DNA from: Microcaldota archaeon
GTDB taxonomy: Archaea; Micrarchaeota; Micrarchaeia; Norongarragalinales; SBBD01
Assembly (NCBI GenBank): GCA_016212475.1
Contig: JACRGC010000010.1
Location: 1-56,081 of the forward strand
DNA length: 56,081 bases
Reading direction: 5' to 3'
The notes below the pieces were generated by a model. That model saw only the letters and a list, made by a program, of their open reading frames with translations, was not told the DNA's origin and did no database searches. This document shows positions 27,526 through 36,009 of the stretch, piece after piece. Made by a program: the position numbers and the translations under genes. Numbering within the stretch: the stretch's first letter is position 1; each line of letters opens with the position of its first letter.

Positions 27526-27562
27526 CGACCCGAGTAGGGGGCGAAGTCCCCTAGAGGGGTCG
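27526..27562. other. Hairpin with 3x3 internal loop (copy 2)
   Basis: CGACCC (27526-27531) pairs with GGGTCG (27557-27562), and TAGGGG (27535-27540) pairs with CCCCTA (27548-27553). Opposed GAG triplets form a 3x3 internal loop, with the apical loop GCGAAGT. The same architecture is at 11949-11985. It lies about 70 bases upstream of the L15 gene. Confidence 0.55.
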
Positions 27563-27634
27563 TTTAATAAGGTTTTACTGACTAAAAAATAGATTCTATT
27601 TACTTAGTTCAATTAGTCTTAATGGGGGATTTAC

Positions 27635-28069
27635 ATGGCAAGAAGGATAAAATCAAAATCTAGGAAGCATTATGGAAACCGCACCTTTGGAGCGGGGAAC
27701 ACCAAGAACCGCAGGGGCAAAGGCTCGCGGGGAGGAGTTGGAAGGGCTGGTTTTCACAAGCACAAGAGGCTGCATTATTTGGTAACCGAAGGCCCCTCGA
27801 CAACTGCTCCTGGTTTTGTCAACATGGGCAAAAGGCCGATCATGGAAATTGGGCTTAACGATGTTTCAAGGCAAATTGAAAAGGGGAAGTTCAAGCAGGA
27901 AGCGGGTTTGTATGATGCAAACCTTCTAAGAAAGGGCAAATTCGTCAAGCTGCTAGGCAACGGAGAATTTAAATACAAGGCCAGCATCAAAGTTGATTCG
28001 TTTTCTAAATCTGCAAAAATCAAAGTTGAAAAGGCAGGTGGAAAACTGATCAGCGCTATAGTTGAATAG
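27635..28069 (+). CDS. rpl15: 50S ribosomal protein L15
   Basis: A 144-residue archaeal uL15. The N-terminus is strongly basic and Gly-rich (RRIKSKSRKHYGNRTFGAGN, then KGSRGGVGRAGFHKHKR), as expected for the rRNA-threading extension, and the C-terminal globular domain follows. It leads the L15-SecY-EMC3-like-L34e-Cmk-L14e-Cbf5 series, a conserved archaeal order. A structured hairpin lies about 70 bases upstream. secY begins 14 bases after the stop, so the two are co-transcribed. Confidence 0.95.
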   Translation: MARRIKSKSRKHYGNRTFGAGNTKNRRGKGSRGGVGRAGFHKHKRLHYLVTEGPSTTAPGFVNMGKRPIMEIGLNDVSRQIEKGKFKQEAGLYDANLLRKGKFVKLLGNGEFKYKASIKVDSFSKSAKIKVEKAGGKLISAIVE

Positions 28070-28083
28070 GGGATTTGAGAATA

Positions 28084-29547
28084 ATGGTATTGGACGCACT
28101 TAAGCCTATATTGTACAACCTTCCTGAGGTAAAAAACCCTGCGCGGGCGCCGGGCCTTAAGGAAAAACTGATGTGGACTGGCGCAGTCCTTTTGATTTTC
28201 TATTTGATGGGGCAGATTTACCCATACGGAGCAGACCAGGCGGTTATCAAGGGATTTGAGCGTTTTGAAATTTTACTGGGTTCGAAAACCGGAACTTTGA
28301 TTACAACAGGAATTGGGCCAATTGTTCTTGCGTCAATCTTTCTGCAACTTGCAGTTGGAGCTAGGTTGATCAATTTAGATCTATCCATCCCCGAAAACAA
28401 GAAGATTTTCCAGGGGCTTCAAAAACTTTTGGCCATATTTCTAAGCTTGGTTGAAGGGTTCATTTACTCTAAAGCAGTTGTTGTTGCAGTTGATGCGAGT
28501 TCTCCCGAATTGTTTGCGGCAAATGCCGTGATGGGGATTTTAACCCCGATGCAATTTGGCATTATGCTTCAACTTACCATGGGCTCGATTTTCCTTTTAT
28601 TCCTAGATGAGGTTTGCCAAAAGTATGGAATCGGGTCGGGAGTGTCCCTATTTATCGCAGCAGGAGTTGCTCAGGCTATTTTTGTTGGATCGTTTGGATT
28701 CTTCTATTTGGACGCACTTTCCGGATCTGCGGATATGCCAGCTGGATTAATCCCAGGAGCAATTTTTAGCTTGACCAAGGGAGATATCATAACGGCGTTC
28801 ATGATGCTTTTGCCGCTGATTTTCACAGCAATAGTATTTTCAATGGCAGTTTATGCCGAAGGCATGAAAATCGAGCTGCCGCTTGCGTATGGCGGAGCCA
28901 GAGGTTTGGGAGCTAGATATCCGATCAAATTCTTATATGTAAGCAATATTCCTGTGATTTTAGCATCTGCATTATTGCTTAACATGCAGGTAATTGGGCT
29001 ATTCATGTTCAATGCCGGAATTCCCCTGCTTGGAAGCTTTGATAAGGCAACCAACCAACCGATAAATGATTTATCGGGAGGAATTGCGTATTTGACAAGC
29101 GCGCTTCCTTCGCCGCTTCTTTTGGTTGGAGGATATTCGACTTATGTTTCCCAGTATTTGCTAAACCCAACTGAACTTTTGCACATCCTAATCTATGGCA
29201 TCGTCCTGGTTTTGCTTTGCGTAGTGTTTGGATGGTTTTGGATAGAAAGCACAGGCATGGGAGCAGCTAATGTTGCCGCCCAAATCGATAAGACGGGCAT
29301 GCAAATTCCAGGTTTTAGGCAAGATCCAAGGGTTACGGAAAAAATCCTAAGCAAATACATACCCGTTATTACCATTCTAGGGTCGATTTTCGTTGGAATT
29401 TTGGCATGGTTTGCAGATATTACAGGGGCGCTTGGCACCGGGACAGGAATTCTTTTGGCAGTTGGAATCTTATACCGGTTCTATGAGGATTTGGCAAAGC
29501 AGCAGATTTTTGAGATGTACCCTGTGCTTAAGAAATTATCTAGATAA
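28084..29547 (+). CDS. secY: Protein translocase subunit SecY
   Basis: A 487-residue channel subunit with about ten membrane helices. Typical segments are the N-terminal EKLMWTGAVLLIFYLMGQIYPYG, the plug-region GPIVLASIFLQLAVGARL, the KYGIGSGVSLFIAAGV helix and the cytoplasmic ESTGMGAANVAAQIDKTGMQIPGFR loop. It conducts secreted and membrane proteins with SecE and Sec-beta, which are not in the window. ATG 28084 is preferred over TTG 28075. It follows L15 closely; adk, which follows secY in many archaea, is absent, and a DUF106/EMC3-type gene comes next. Confidence 0.96.
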   Translation: MVLDALKPILYNLPEVKNPARAPGLKEKLMWTGAVLLIFYLMGQIYPYGADQAVIKGFERFEILLGSKTGTLITTGIGPIVLASIFLQLAVGARLINLDLSIPENKKIFQGLQKLLAIFLSLVEGFIYSKAVVVAVDASSPELFAANAVMGILTPMQFGIMLQLTMGSIFLLFLDEVCQKYGIGSGVSLFIAAGVAQAIFVGSFGFFYLDALSGSADMPAGLIPGAIFSLTKGDIITAFMMLLPLIFTAIVFSMAVYAEGMKIELPLAYGGARGLGARYPIKFLYVSNIPVILASALLLNMQVIGLFMFNAGIPLLGSFDKATNQPINDLSGGIAYLTSALPSPLLLVGGYSTYVSQYLLNPTELLHILIYGIVLVLLCVVFGWFWIESTGMGAANVAAQIDKTGMQIPGFRQDPRVTEKILSKYIPVITILGSIFVGILAWFADITGALGTGTGILLAVGILYRFYEDLAKQQIFEMYPVLKKLSR

Positions 29548-29565
29548 AAATTGTGAAAAATACTA

Positions 29566-30063
29566 ATGAGCTTTTTTGGACTTCCAGATTGGACGATTAT
29601 ATTTGCAAGCGCGGCAGTTTTCTCCGTGCTTACGGCATACATCAGCCGAAAAACCGGGGTAAAGCAAAAAACCGAAGCTATCCAAAAATCTATCAAGGAT
29701 TTCCAAAAGGAGATGACGGATGCTGCAAAAGAGAATAATCAAAAAAAAATAGATGAGCTAAAAATCCGCGAGCCCATGGTCATGAAGCAAATGAGCGACA
29801 TGATGCTGCTTCCATTCAAGAATTTCATTTTCATAATTCCATTATTCATCCTATTCACGGAGGTTATTCATTCGCAGTTCCCGACATTTTTGCAGCCGCT
29901 TCCAATTGCACTTCATTTGAACGGGCAGGAGCTTTTGGGTCTCAATGTCTTCCATGAAAGCCACTACGGCCCAAGGGGATTTTTCATACTTTCATCAATA
30001 GTTTCAGGGATGGTAATCGAGCAGATTTGGAATAGGTTTTCAAAGAAAAAACCTGCGCAGTAA
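29566..30063 (+). CDS. EMC3/TMCO1-type (DUF106) membrane insertase-like protein
   Basis: A 165-residue protein of the archaeal DUF106 family, related to YidC/Oxa1, EMC3 and TMCO1. It has an N-terminal helix (IIFASAAVFSVLTAYI), a charged cytosolic coiled coil (about residues 35-75, KIDELKIREPMVMKQ) and two C-terminal membrane segments. It probably helps membrane protein insertion next to SecY. Its position right after secY is conserved in archaea. Length is normal. Confidence 0.85.
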   Translation: MSFFGLPDWTIIFASAAVFSVLTAYISRKTGVKQKTEAIQKSIKDFQKEMTDAAKENNQKKIDELKIREPMVMKQMSDMMLLPFKNFIFIIPLFILFTEVIHSQFPTFLQPLPIALHLNGQELLGLNVFHESHYGPRGFFILSSIVSGMVIEQIWNRFSKKKPAQ

Positions 30064-30142
30064 AAATGCCCATAAGAAAACGTAGTTAAATGTTGATGTT
30101 GGTAATTAGTACCCAATTTTCTATTATTTATCGGTGATTCAA

Positions 30143-30478
30143 ATGGTAGCCCCAAGGCTTCGAAGCAACAGTGTGAAAAAAAGATCGGTTAAAACGCCCG
30201 GCGGAAGGGTAGTTAATATTTACAAGCCAAAGAAGGTTGGCAAGGCTATTTGCGGCCTTTGCGGAAATAAGTTGAACGCAGTGCCAAACCGTTCCTCATC
30301 TGGAATGAGAAAGCTTGCAAAAACGCAAAAAAGGCCGGAGAGGATGTTTGGAGGAGTGCTTTGCGGAAACGATTTGAGGATGCTAATCAAGGAAAAGATT
30401 AGGATGGAATCTGGAATCATACTTCGGGAAGAGGTTGATTTGACCCACTTGAAGTACATTGACATGATGAAGAGATAA
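30143..30478 (+). CDS. rpl34e: 50S ribosomal protein L34e
   Basis: A 111-residue archaeal/eukaryotic ribosomal protein. The basic N-terminus (LRSNSVKKRSVKTPGGR) is followed by a zinc-ribbon half CGLCGNKL at about residues 37-44, and a second Cys appears in GGVLCGNDL, so the zinc site may be incomplete. ATG 30143 follows GGTGAT; an in-frame GTG lies nine bases upstream. It sits in the conserved order after the EMC3-like gene and before cytidylate kinase. Confidence 0.9.
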   Translation: MVAPRLRSNSVKKRSVKTPGGRVVNIYKPKKVGKAICGLCGNKLNAVPNRSSSGMRKLAKTQKRPERMFGGVLCGNDLRMLIKEKIRMESGIILREEVDLTHLKYIDMMKR

Positions 30479-30606
30479 ATCCCATCGGAAATTATGAAGA
30501 GGCAAAGGCATTGTTTGCGGATGATTGGTGGCAATTATTTTCAGATGCAAACCTTACAATTTTGCATTCCCAATAATATTTAATCCCTAGTAGCCTACTA
30601 ATTACC

Positions 30607-31200
30607 ATGAAAATAGCAATTTCGGGCCTTTCTGGCAGCGGCATTTCAACTGCTTGCGAAGGGGTTGGGAAAAAGCTCAACTTGAAAATCATCAACTTCA
30701 CTTTCAGGAATATGGCGACGGAAATCGGGGCGGATTTGGAAACATTGCAAGAGAAGAGGAAAAATGATGATTCTTTTGATTATTTGCTCGACAAAAGGCA
30801 GCTTGAACTTTTTGGGGCTGAAAAGAATGCGATTTTAGGCAGCAGGCTGGCAATTTGGCTTGCGGATGCAAACATGCGCGTTTGGGTGCATGCACCCCTT
30901 GAAATCCGCGCAAAAAGAATAGCGGGGCGGGAAAATATTAGCTTTGAAAAGGCATTGATTGCAACCAAGCAAAGGGACAAGGAAAACAAGGCGCAATACA
31001 AAAAATTGTATGGAATTGATGTATCAAAGCACGAATTTGCGGACCTTGTTTTGGATTCGGGAAAGCTGAACGCAGCCCAAATTGCAAATAAGATTGCCAA
31101 TGAGGCAAAAAAGGATAAGTATAAAAATGTGAAAATGAGCAAGTATGGAGCTAGGATTGGAAGGATTATTTCTGATGGGCTAAAAACCAAAAAGTGCTAA
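30607..31200 (+). CDS. cmk: Cytidylate kinase (archaeal type)
   Basis: A 197-residue P-loop kinase that phosphorylates CMP/dCMP. The nucleotide loop is ISGLSGSGISTACEGV: the position usually Lys in P-loops, and often Thr in archaeal Cmk, is Ile here. Downstream elements match the family: RLAIWLADANMRVWVHAPLEIRAKRIAGRE (LID region) and TKQRDKENKAQYKKLYGIDV. Gene order (L34e-cmk-L14e-cbf5) supports the call. The Ile substitution is odd and may lower activity; alternatively the helix Ser/Thr and backbone suffice. Confidence 0.87.
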   Translation: MKIAISGLSGSGISTACEGVGKKLNLKIINFTFRNMATEIGADLETLQEKRKNDDSFDYLLDKRQLELFGAEKNAILGSRLAIWLADANMRVWVHAPLEIRAKRIAGRENISFEKALIATKQRDKENKAQYKKLYGIDVSKHEFADLVLDSGKLNAAQIANKIANEAKKDKYKNVKMSKYGARIGRIISDGLKTKKC

Positions 31201-31249
31201 TTTTCTTTTGATTTTGGCAAAATTTTTCTACAATTAATGGTGGTAATTC

Positions 31250-31414
31250 ATGGCAGCAATTGAAGTTGGTAAGAAATACGTTAAAATTGCAGGAAGGAAA
31301 GCGGGCAGGGAAGTTAAGGTCACAAAAATAATCGACAAGAACTTTGTTGAGATCCAGGACGCAAAAGGCAAGGCTAACAGGGCCAACATTTTGCACCTAG
31401 AGCCGCTGCCTTAG
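31250..31414 (+). CDS. rpl14e: 50S ribosomal protein L14e (short form)
   Basis: A 54-residue protein: an N-terminal KOW-like beta barrel with [19 protein letters not shown] and [11 protein letters not shown], ending [11 protein letters not shown]. Archaeal L14e proteins are usually 75-95 residues, so this is a minimal version that stops after the SH3-like barrel. The ATG at 31250 follows GGTGG. It sits between cmk and cbf5, the standard archaeal place, which supports the call. The stop is clean and the following sequence is not coding in this frame. Confidence 0.85.
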   Translation: MAAIEVGKKYVKIAGRKAGREVKVTKIIDKNFVEIQDAKGKANRANILHLEPLP

Positions 31415-31503
31415 GGAATCTTTTGAATTGGAATTAATTGGGCTGTTTTTGAATTGTTTCCCAATCGGCGCATTTAATTAAATTTGCAATATTAGTGAAA
31501 ACC

Positions 31504-32433
31504 ATGATTACAATCCAGAAGGCAAAATCTGATCTAGGGGTTGAACCCAATAACCGATCCATTGAAGAGCAGATGAAATACGGGATTGTGGTGATCGATA
31601 AGCCAATTGGGCCCTCATCGCACGAGGTATCCGCATTTGCACGCAAAATATTGAATTTAAGCGTTACAGGGCATACCGGCACGCTCGATCAGAACGTATC
31701 GGGGGTTTTGGTTGTGCTTTTGGAAAACTCGAGGAAAGTTGTCAATTTCCTCCCAAATACGGATAAGAAATACGTCTGCTTGATGAGGCTTAATCGGGAA
31801 ATCCCACTTGTTCCGCTGGAAAAGACTTTCGATAATTTTAGGGGGGAAATCTACCAAAAGCCCCCGCTTCAAAGCGCTGTTGCCAAGAAATTGCGCACAA
31901 GAAAGATCCATTCGCTCAAAATTTTGGAAATCAAGGGGAATTTGGTGTTGTTTGAATGTGAATGCGAAGCTGGCACATACATTCGGAAAATCGTTTCGGA
32001 TGCCGCTGAAATTTTGGGGGTTAGGGCGGAAATGGCAGAACTTAGGAGGATCCGCGCCGGAGAATTTTCTGAAAAGGATGCAATTTCCCTTCAAACGCTT
32101 ACGGATTATTACTGGGCATTCAAGGAAAAGGGAAGCAGTGAAAAACTGCAGGGAGCTATTTTTCCGGTTGAAATATTAAAATTCAAAAAAATCGTGCTTT
32201 TGGATGAGGCAATTGTTAAAATCAAATCGGGAGTTAGACCAAAGGCGGGAGATGTTGTTGAAATCAGCGAAGGGATTTTAGGCAAGGAAAATGCCGGAAT
32301 ATATACCGGAAAGGGGGAATTGGTCGCAATTTGCGAAACTACGCTTTCAAGCAGTGAAATCAAGCGCGCATTTGATTTGGGGAAGAAGGAGGAAATCATC
32401 GCAAACATCATAAGGGTAATACATCCGTTTTGA
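31504..32433 (+). CDS. cbf5: tRNA/rRNA pseudouridine synthase Cbf5
   Basis: A 309-residue TruB/dyskerin-family enzyme, the catalytic subunit of H/ACA RNPs. The catalytic Asp is in HTGTLDQNVSGVL (near residue 62). CEAGTYIRKIVSDAAEILG is the conserved second motif, and a PUA domain closes the protein (about residues 225-309, starting KIVLLDEAIVKIKSG). ATG 31504 is preferred to GTG 31495. It follows L14e in the conserved order. In this family TLD is usually followed by Pro; Gln here is a mild variant. It probably acts on rRNA with Nop10, Gar1 and L7Ae. Confidence 0.94.
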   Translation: MITIQKAKSDLGVEPNNRSIEEQMKYGIVVIDKPIGPSSHEVSAFARKILNLSVTGHTGTLDQNVSGVLVVLLENSRKVVNFLPNTDKKYVCLMRLNREIPLVPLEKTFDNFRGEIYQKPPLQSAVAKKLRTRKIHSLKILEIKGNLVLFECECEAGTYIRKIVSDAAEILGVRAEMAELRRIRAGEFSEKDAISLQTLTDYYWAFKEKGSSEKLQGAIFPVEILKFKKIVLLDEAIVKIKSGVRPKAGDVVEISEGILGKENAGIYTGKGELVAICETTLSSSEIKRAFDLGKKEEIIANIIRVIHPF

Positions 32434-32603
32434 AATTATAATCGTTGATTAATATTTGAAATTGGAACTTGGCTAGATTCAAAATTCTTGAGCTATTTTG
32501 CTATTATTTTCAATTACAAACCATTGGGGTTAGTGATTTAAATGGAGCTAACCATAAATTTGCCTACGAATTTTAATCAAGCTCTTAAAACAGGCTACAA
32601 ACC

Positions 32604-33818
32604 ATGCCGCAAGCAGAAATAAATGTAGGGACAATTGGCCATGTGGACCACGGGAAAACCACGCTAGTTGCAGCGCTTACAAAAAAATGGACGGACACCC
32701 ACTCGGAGGAAGTGAAGAGAGGGATTACAATAAAGCTCGGGTACGCTGATGTTGTATTTAGGAAATGCCAAAAATGCGAGGGAGTTGAGGCATACGGCAC
32801 AGCGGAAAAATGCCCAAACTGCCAAAGTGAAACGGCAATTGCCAGGAAAATTTCATTTGTTGATTCACCAGGGCATGAAACCCTTATGGCAACGGTTATT
32901 GCTGCAAGCTCTATTATGGATGGCGCGCTTTTTGTGATTGCGGCAAATGAAAAATGCCCGCAGCCCCAAACAAAAGAGCATCTTATGGTTTTGGAGGCTG
33001 CTGGAATCAGGAATATCGTGATTGCCCAAAATAAAATCGATCTTGTAACAAAGCAGCGCGCATTGGAAAGCTACAAGGAAATTTCGGATTTCCTAAAAGG
33101 GTCGCCATTTGAAGGGGCGCCAATCATCCCAACAGCTGCGCATTCGGATAAATCGCTTTCGGCATTGATTGAAGCAATTGAAACCACGATTCCAACCCCG
33201 AAAAGGGACATTACTGCGGATCCTGTGATGTATGTTGCAAGGAGCTTTGATATCAATAAGCCAGGCGCAAAAATCGATAGATTAGTTGGGGCGGTTTTTG
33301 GAGGATCCATAACAAAAGGCAAATTCAAGATCGGCGATGAGATTGAAATTTCCCCGGGAATTTCAAAGAAAAAAAAGGACAAGGAAACTTATGAGATTTT
33401 AAGGACCACAATTGCCTCCCTTTATGCGGAAAATGAAAAGCTTGAGGAAGCCGGGGCCGGCGGATTGATTGCGGTTGCAACAAAGCTTGATCCGGCTCTT
33501 AGCAAATCAGATGGGCTTGTTGGGAATATTGTCGGAAAGGTTGGCAAGCTTCCAATCCAAAGGTCTGAAATAAAAGTTGAAATCACCCCCCTGAAAAGGT
33601 CGGTTGATGTTTTTGCATCTGCTGCGGGGATCAATGAACCGCTGGTTTTGGGGATTGGGACCAACACGACAATTGGGTTCATCACGGATAGGAAAAAAAG
33701 GCACTCGATCATCAAGCTAAAAAAGCCGGTTTGCGCAAATGTTGGCGAAAAGCTTGCAATCATGAGGCGTGCGAACAACAGATGGCATTTGTTTGGGATT
33801 GCGGTAATTGCGGAATAA
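32604..33818 (+). CDS. eif2g: Translation initiation factor aIF2 gamma
   Basis: A 404-residue GTPase that carries initiator Met-tRNA to the small subunit. G1 is GHVDHGKTT (about residues 12-20), switch 1 ends RGITIKLGY, a zinc knuckle CQKC...CPNC occupies about 53-73, G3 is DSPGHE and G4 is NKID. Domains II and III follow. Length is typical. It lies downstream of cbf5 with a 170-base gap containing TTTAAATG-like promoter elements, so it is probably transcribed on its own. The alpha and beta subunits are not in the window. Confidence 0.96.
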   Translation: MPQAEINVGTIGHVDHGKTTLVAALTKKWTDTHSEEVKRGITIKLGYADVVFRKCQKCEGVEAYGTAEKCPNCQSETAIARKISFVDSPGHETLMATVIAASSIMDGALFVIAANEKCPQPQTKEHLMVLEAAGIRNIVIAQNKIDLVTKQRALESYKEISDFLKGSPFEGAPIIPTAAHSDKSLSALIEAIETTIPTPKRDITADPVMYVARSFDINKPGAKIDRLVGAVFGGSITKGKFKIGDEIEISPGISKKKKDKETYEILRTTIASLYAENEKLEEAGAGGLIAVATKLDPALSKSDGLVGNIVGKVGKLPIQRSEIKVEITPLKRSVDVFASAAGINEPLVLGIGTNTTIGFITDRKKRHSIIKLKKPVCANVGEKLAIMRRANNRWHLFGIAVIAE

Positions 33819-33882
33819 AACTGATTATAAAATAAATGCAAATTTTGGATAAATGCAAATTTCCCGCATTGACAAGAAAATT

Positions 33883-34251
33883 TCAATCCAAAAGAAGCTT
33901 AGAAACGCGCGAAATCAGAAATGATTTTTCAAATGGTTTTTGAATGTATTCGGTAACCCCCTTGCCTGCTAGCTCCGCCCTTCGCTTATTTGATAGGGGG
34001 ATAACACTTAGGAACGCATATTTTGACAGGTAGCCCTTATTTTGCAATTCCTCAAAAATATCCCAGCCGGACATGTCTGGAAGCATTACATCCAATAAAA
34101 TAAGATCGAATTTTTCTGAGAATGCCAATTCGAGCCCCTTTTTGCCAGTATAAGCTATTTCCGTGCTAAAGCCGGATTTGTCAAGCATCATTGCAACAGC
34201 CTGGGCGGTATCGCGGTTATCTTCCACGTATAAAATTCTTTTTGGCGTCAT
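33883..34251 (-). CDS. Stand-alone response-regulator receiver domain
   Basis: A protein of about 122 residues consisting only of a CheY-like receiver domain. The acidic pocket is ED in LYVEDNRD (residues 10-11), the phospho-acceptor is Asp about 54 in LILLDVMLPD, the switch residue is Ser in AFLSVIP, and the conserved Lys is about 105 in YIQKPFEKS. There is no output domain and no histidine kinase nearby. ATG 34251 is preferred over GTG 34260. It is divergent from the UbiA gene. It may act by protein-protein contact, for example on the KaiC-like ATPase close by; this is inference. Confidence 0.87.
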   Translation of the reverse strand: MTPKRILYVEDNRDTAQAVAMMLDKSGFSTEIAYTGKKGLELAFSEKFDLILLDVMLPDMSGWDIFEELQNKGYLSKYAFLSVIPLSNKRRAELAGKGVTEYIQKPFEKSFLISRVSKLLLD

Positions 34252-34395
34252 TTTGTCCACTTTTCATAAAATTAATATAATTTTATTACTTATTGGTTTG
34301 ATTGATATAAAAACTTATCAAAAGGGATAATGTTTATAAACCTATTTGTATAATTATTATAATTCAGTTATAATATTTATAATTTAGGGGGGTAA

Positions 34396-35352
34396 ATGGA
34401 GAATTTGGGTACCTCAAAGGCAAACTGGTATGGTTCGCGGCTAGTGAACCACATAATACCCGAAGTAGACTATTTTTTGTATCCAAACCGATATGGCTTG
34501 CCAAAATCCACATTTTTCCAAGACCTGCTATCCCTGACAAAAATCAACAGGACTGGCACATTCATTGCATCCCTTATTGGAGGCGTGGGTTTTGCCGGCG
34601 GAATTGCAGCTGGCGCTTGGTACCTAATTGCTTACGGCGCAATTACAATCATATTGATGTACCTATCAATTGCTATTTTGAATGATGTGATTGACCTTAA
34701 GGGAGATATGATAAACGAACCCGGAAAGCCGCTTGCAAGGGGAGTGATTTCTGCAAATTTTGCAACCGGCCTATCAATTGGAATTTTCCTTTTGGGGTTG
34801 CTTGTTGCATTCTCATTTTCGGAATTGTTCGGTATTTTCTACCTGGTTGAATTTGCAATGGGGATAATTTATTGCTACTGGGCAAAGGGAAGCGGAATTG
34901 CATCCTATGCTCTGATGGGCTTTACACATATTGCTTTTCCATTCCTTGCCGGCACAATTGTCATGGGAGCGTTTGGAATCGATGCGCTTTTGGTTGCAGC
35001 ATATGTGTACCTTACGATGTTCCTTGGGATTGTGATCAAGGATTTCAAGGATATTGAGGGGGATAAGGCAACAAAGATCAAAACATTCCCGATAATTTAC
35101 GGAATAAAGAATGCGTATAAAATAACGGTTTTTGGATTCCTGCTAGCTCCGCTCACGTTTTTCATACCTTGGATTTACCTTGGCCTGCCGATTTGGTTTT
35201 TAGTGCTATATGCACTTGTTGCAGCATGGAAGCTAAAGCATGCAAAAATCATGCTGGGTTTTCCGGATTCAAATGTTGCAAAAAAAATCCTCAATCAATT
35301 CAGGTTTGCGGTAATGGGAGAAATGCTCGCATGGGGGATGGCAACAATTTGA
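34396..35352 (+). CDS. UbiA-family prenyltransferase
   Basis: A 318-residue polytopic enzyme. The first Asp-rich motif is LNDVIDLKGDMINEPGKPLA at about residues 95-114, and the second is KDFKDIEGDKATKIKTFPI at about 215-233. These bind the prenyl diphosphate through magnesium. In archaea the commonest member is digeranylgeranylglyceryl phosphate synthase of membrane lipid synthesis, but quinone and other substrates are possible. An N-terminal soluble extension of about 50 residues precedes the first helix. ATG 34396 follows GGGGGG; the upstream region is a very AT-rich promoter (34261-34380). Confidence 0.82.
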   Translation: MENLGTSKANWYGSRLVNHIIPEVDYFLYPNRYGLPKSTFFQDLLSLTKINRTGTFIASLIGGVGFAGGIAAGAWYLIAYGAITIILMYLSIAILNDVIDLKGDMINEPGKPLARGVISANFATGLSIGIFLLGLLVAFSFSELFGIFYLVEFAMGIIYCYWAKGSGIASYALMGFTHIAFPFLAGTIVMGAFGIDALLVAAYVYLTMFLGIVIKDFKDIEGDKATKIKTFPIIYGIKNAYKITVFGFLLAPLTFFIPWIYLGLPIWFLVLYALVAAWKLKHAKIMLGFPDSNVAKKILNQFRFAVMGEMLAWGMATI

Positions 35353-35448
35353 TTTTTCTGATTATTATAAATTAAGCCCCACCAAGCAGTTAAAACACAC
35401 CCTGATAAACTCATCCGCCATAGCCATAGGAGAGGGTGGTTTTGAAAA

Positions 35449-36009
35449 ATGGGCTTAAAATCGATGCAGAACATGCTTTTCCTAAAGCAGATACGTGATG
35501 AGAACGGAATGCTTATGGCATTTGGAAAGCCGTGCGTTTTCATGCCTGTTCGGATGTTCATTGAAATGCAGCGCGAATTGGAATTGGAATTCCCCAAAAA
35601 AAAGGTGAGGGAAGTGTTCCATGATATCGGTAGGAAACGCACGATTAGGGGCGCATTGTTTTTCAAAGCGCTTAGGGGAATAAATAGGGCTTTTGAAACG
35701 CTCTCTTTGGGTTCTCCGCTTGTGCAAATGGGGGCCCTTTCACTAAGTTCTACAGGATGGGGCGATTTTACCATACTTAAATCAACCAAGGATAAAATCA
35801 TATTCAAAACCGCCAATTCGCCTTTTGCTTACGCGCAAAAAAAGGAATTGGAGCCAACCAATGAGCCGGTTTGCCAAATTCTAGCCGGAATGATTGCAGG
35901 CGCAGCTGAAGTTTGGAAGGGCGGAAGGTACAAGGCAAAGGAAATATCTTGCGCGGCTTCTGGCAAAACAAACGAATGCGTATTTGAAGTTCAAAGAATC
36001 AGTGATTGA
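35449..36009 (+). CDS. V4R-domain protein
   Basis: A 186-residue protein whose C-terminal half fits the V4R (4-vinyl reductase) domain: CQILAGMIAGAAEVWKGGRYKAKEI, then the signature SCAASGKTNECVFEVQR with the paired cysteines. V4R domains bind small hydrophobic ligands or metals and act as sensors. The N-terminus is unrecognised. A GGAGAGGGTGG site precedes ATG 35449. The 3' end overlaps the convergent KaiC-like gene by 11 bases, an arrangement that places a possible sensor beside a signalling ATPase. Confidence 0.72.
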   Translation: MGLKSMQNMLFLKQIRDENGMLMAFGKPCVFMPVRMFIEMQRELELEFPKKKVREVFHDIGRKRTIRGALFFKALRGINRAFETLSLGSPLVQMGALSLSSTGWGDFTILKSTKDKIIFKTANSPFAYAQKKELEPTNEPVCQILAGMIAGAAEVWKGGRYKAKEISCAASGKTNECVFEVQRISD

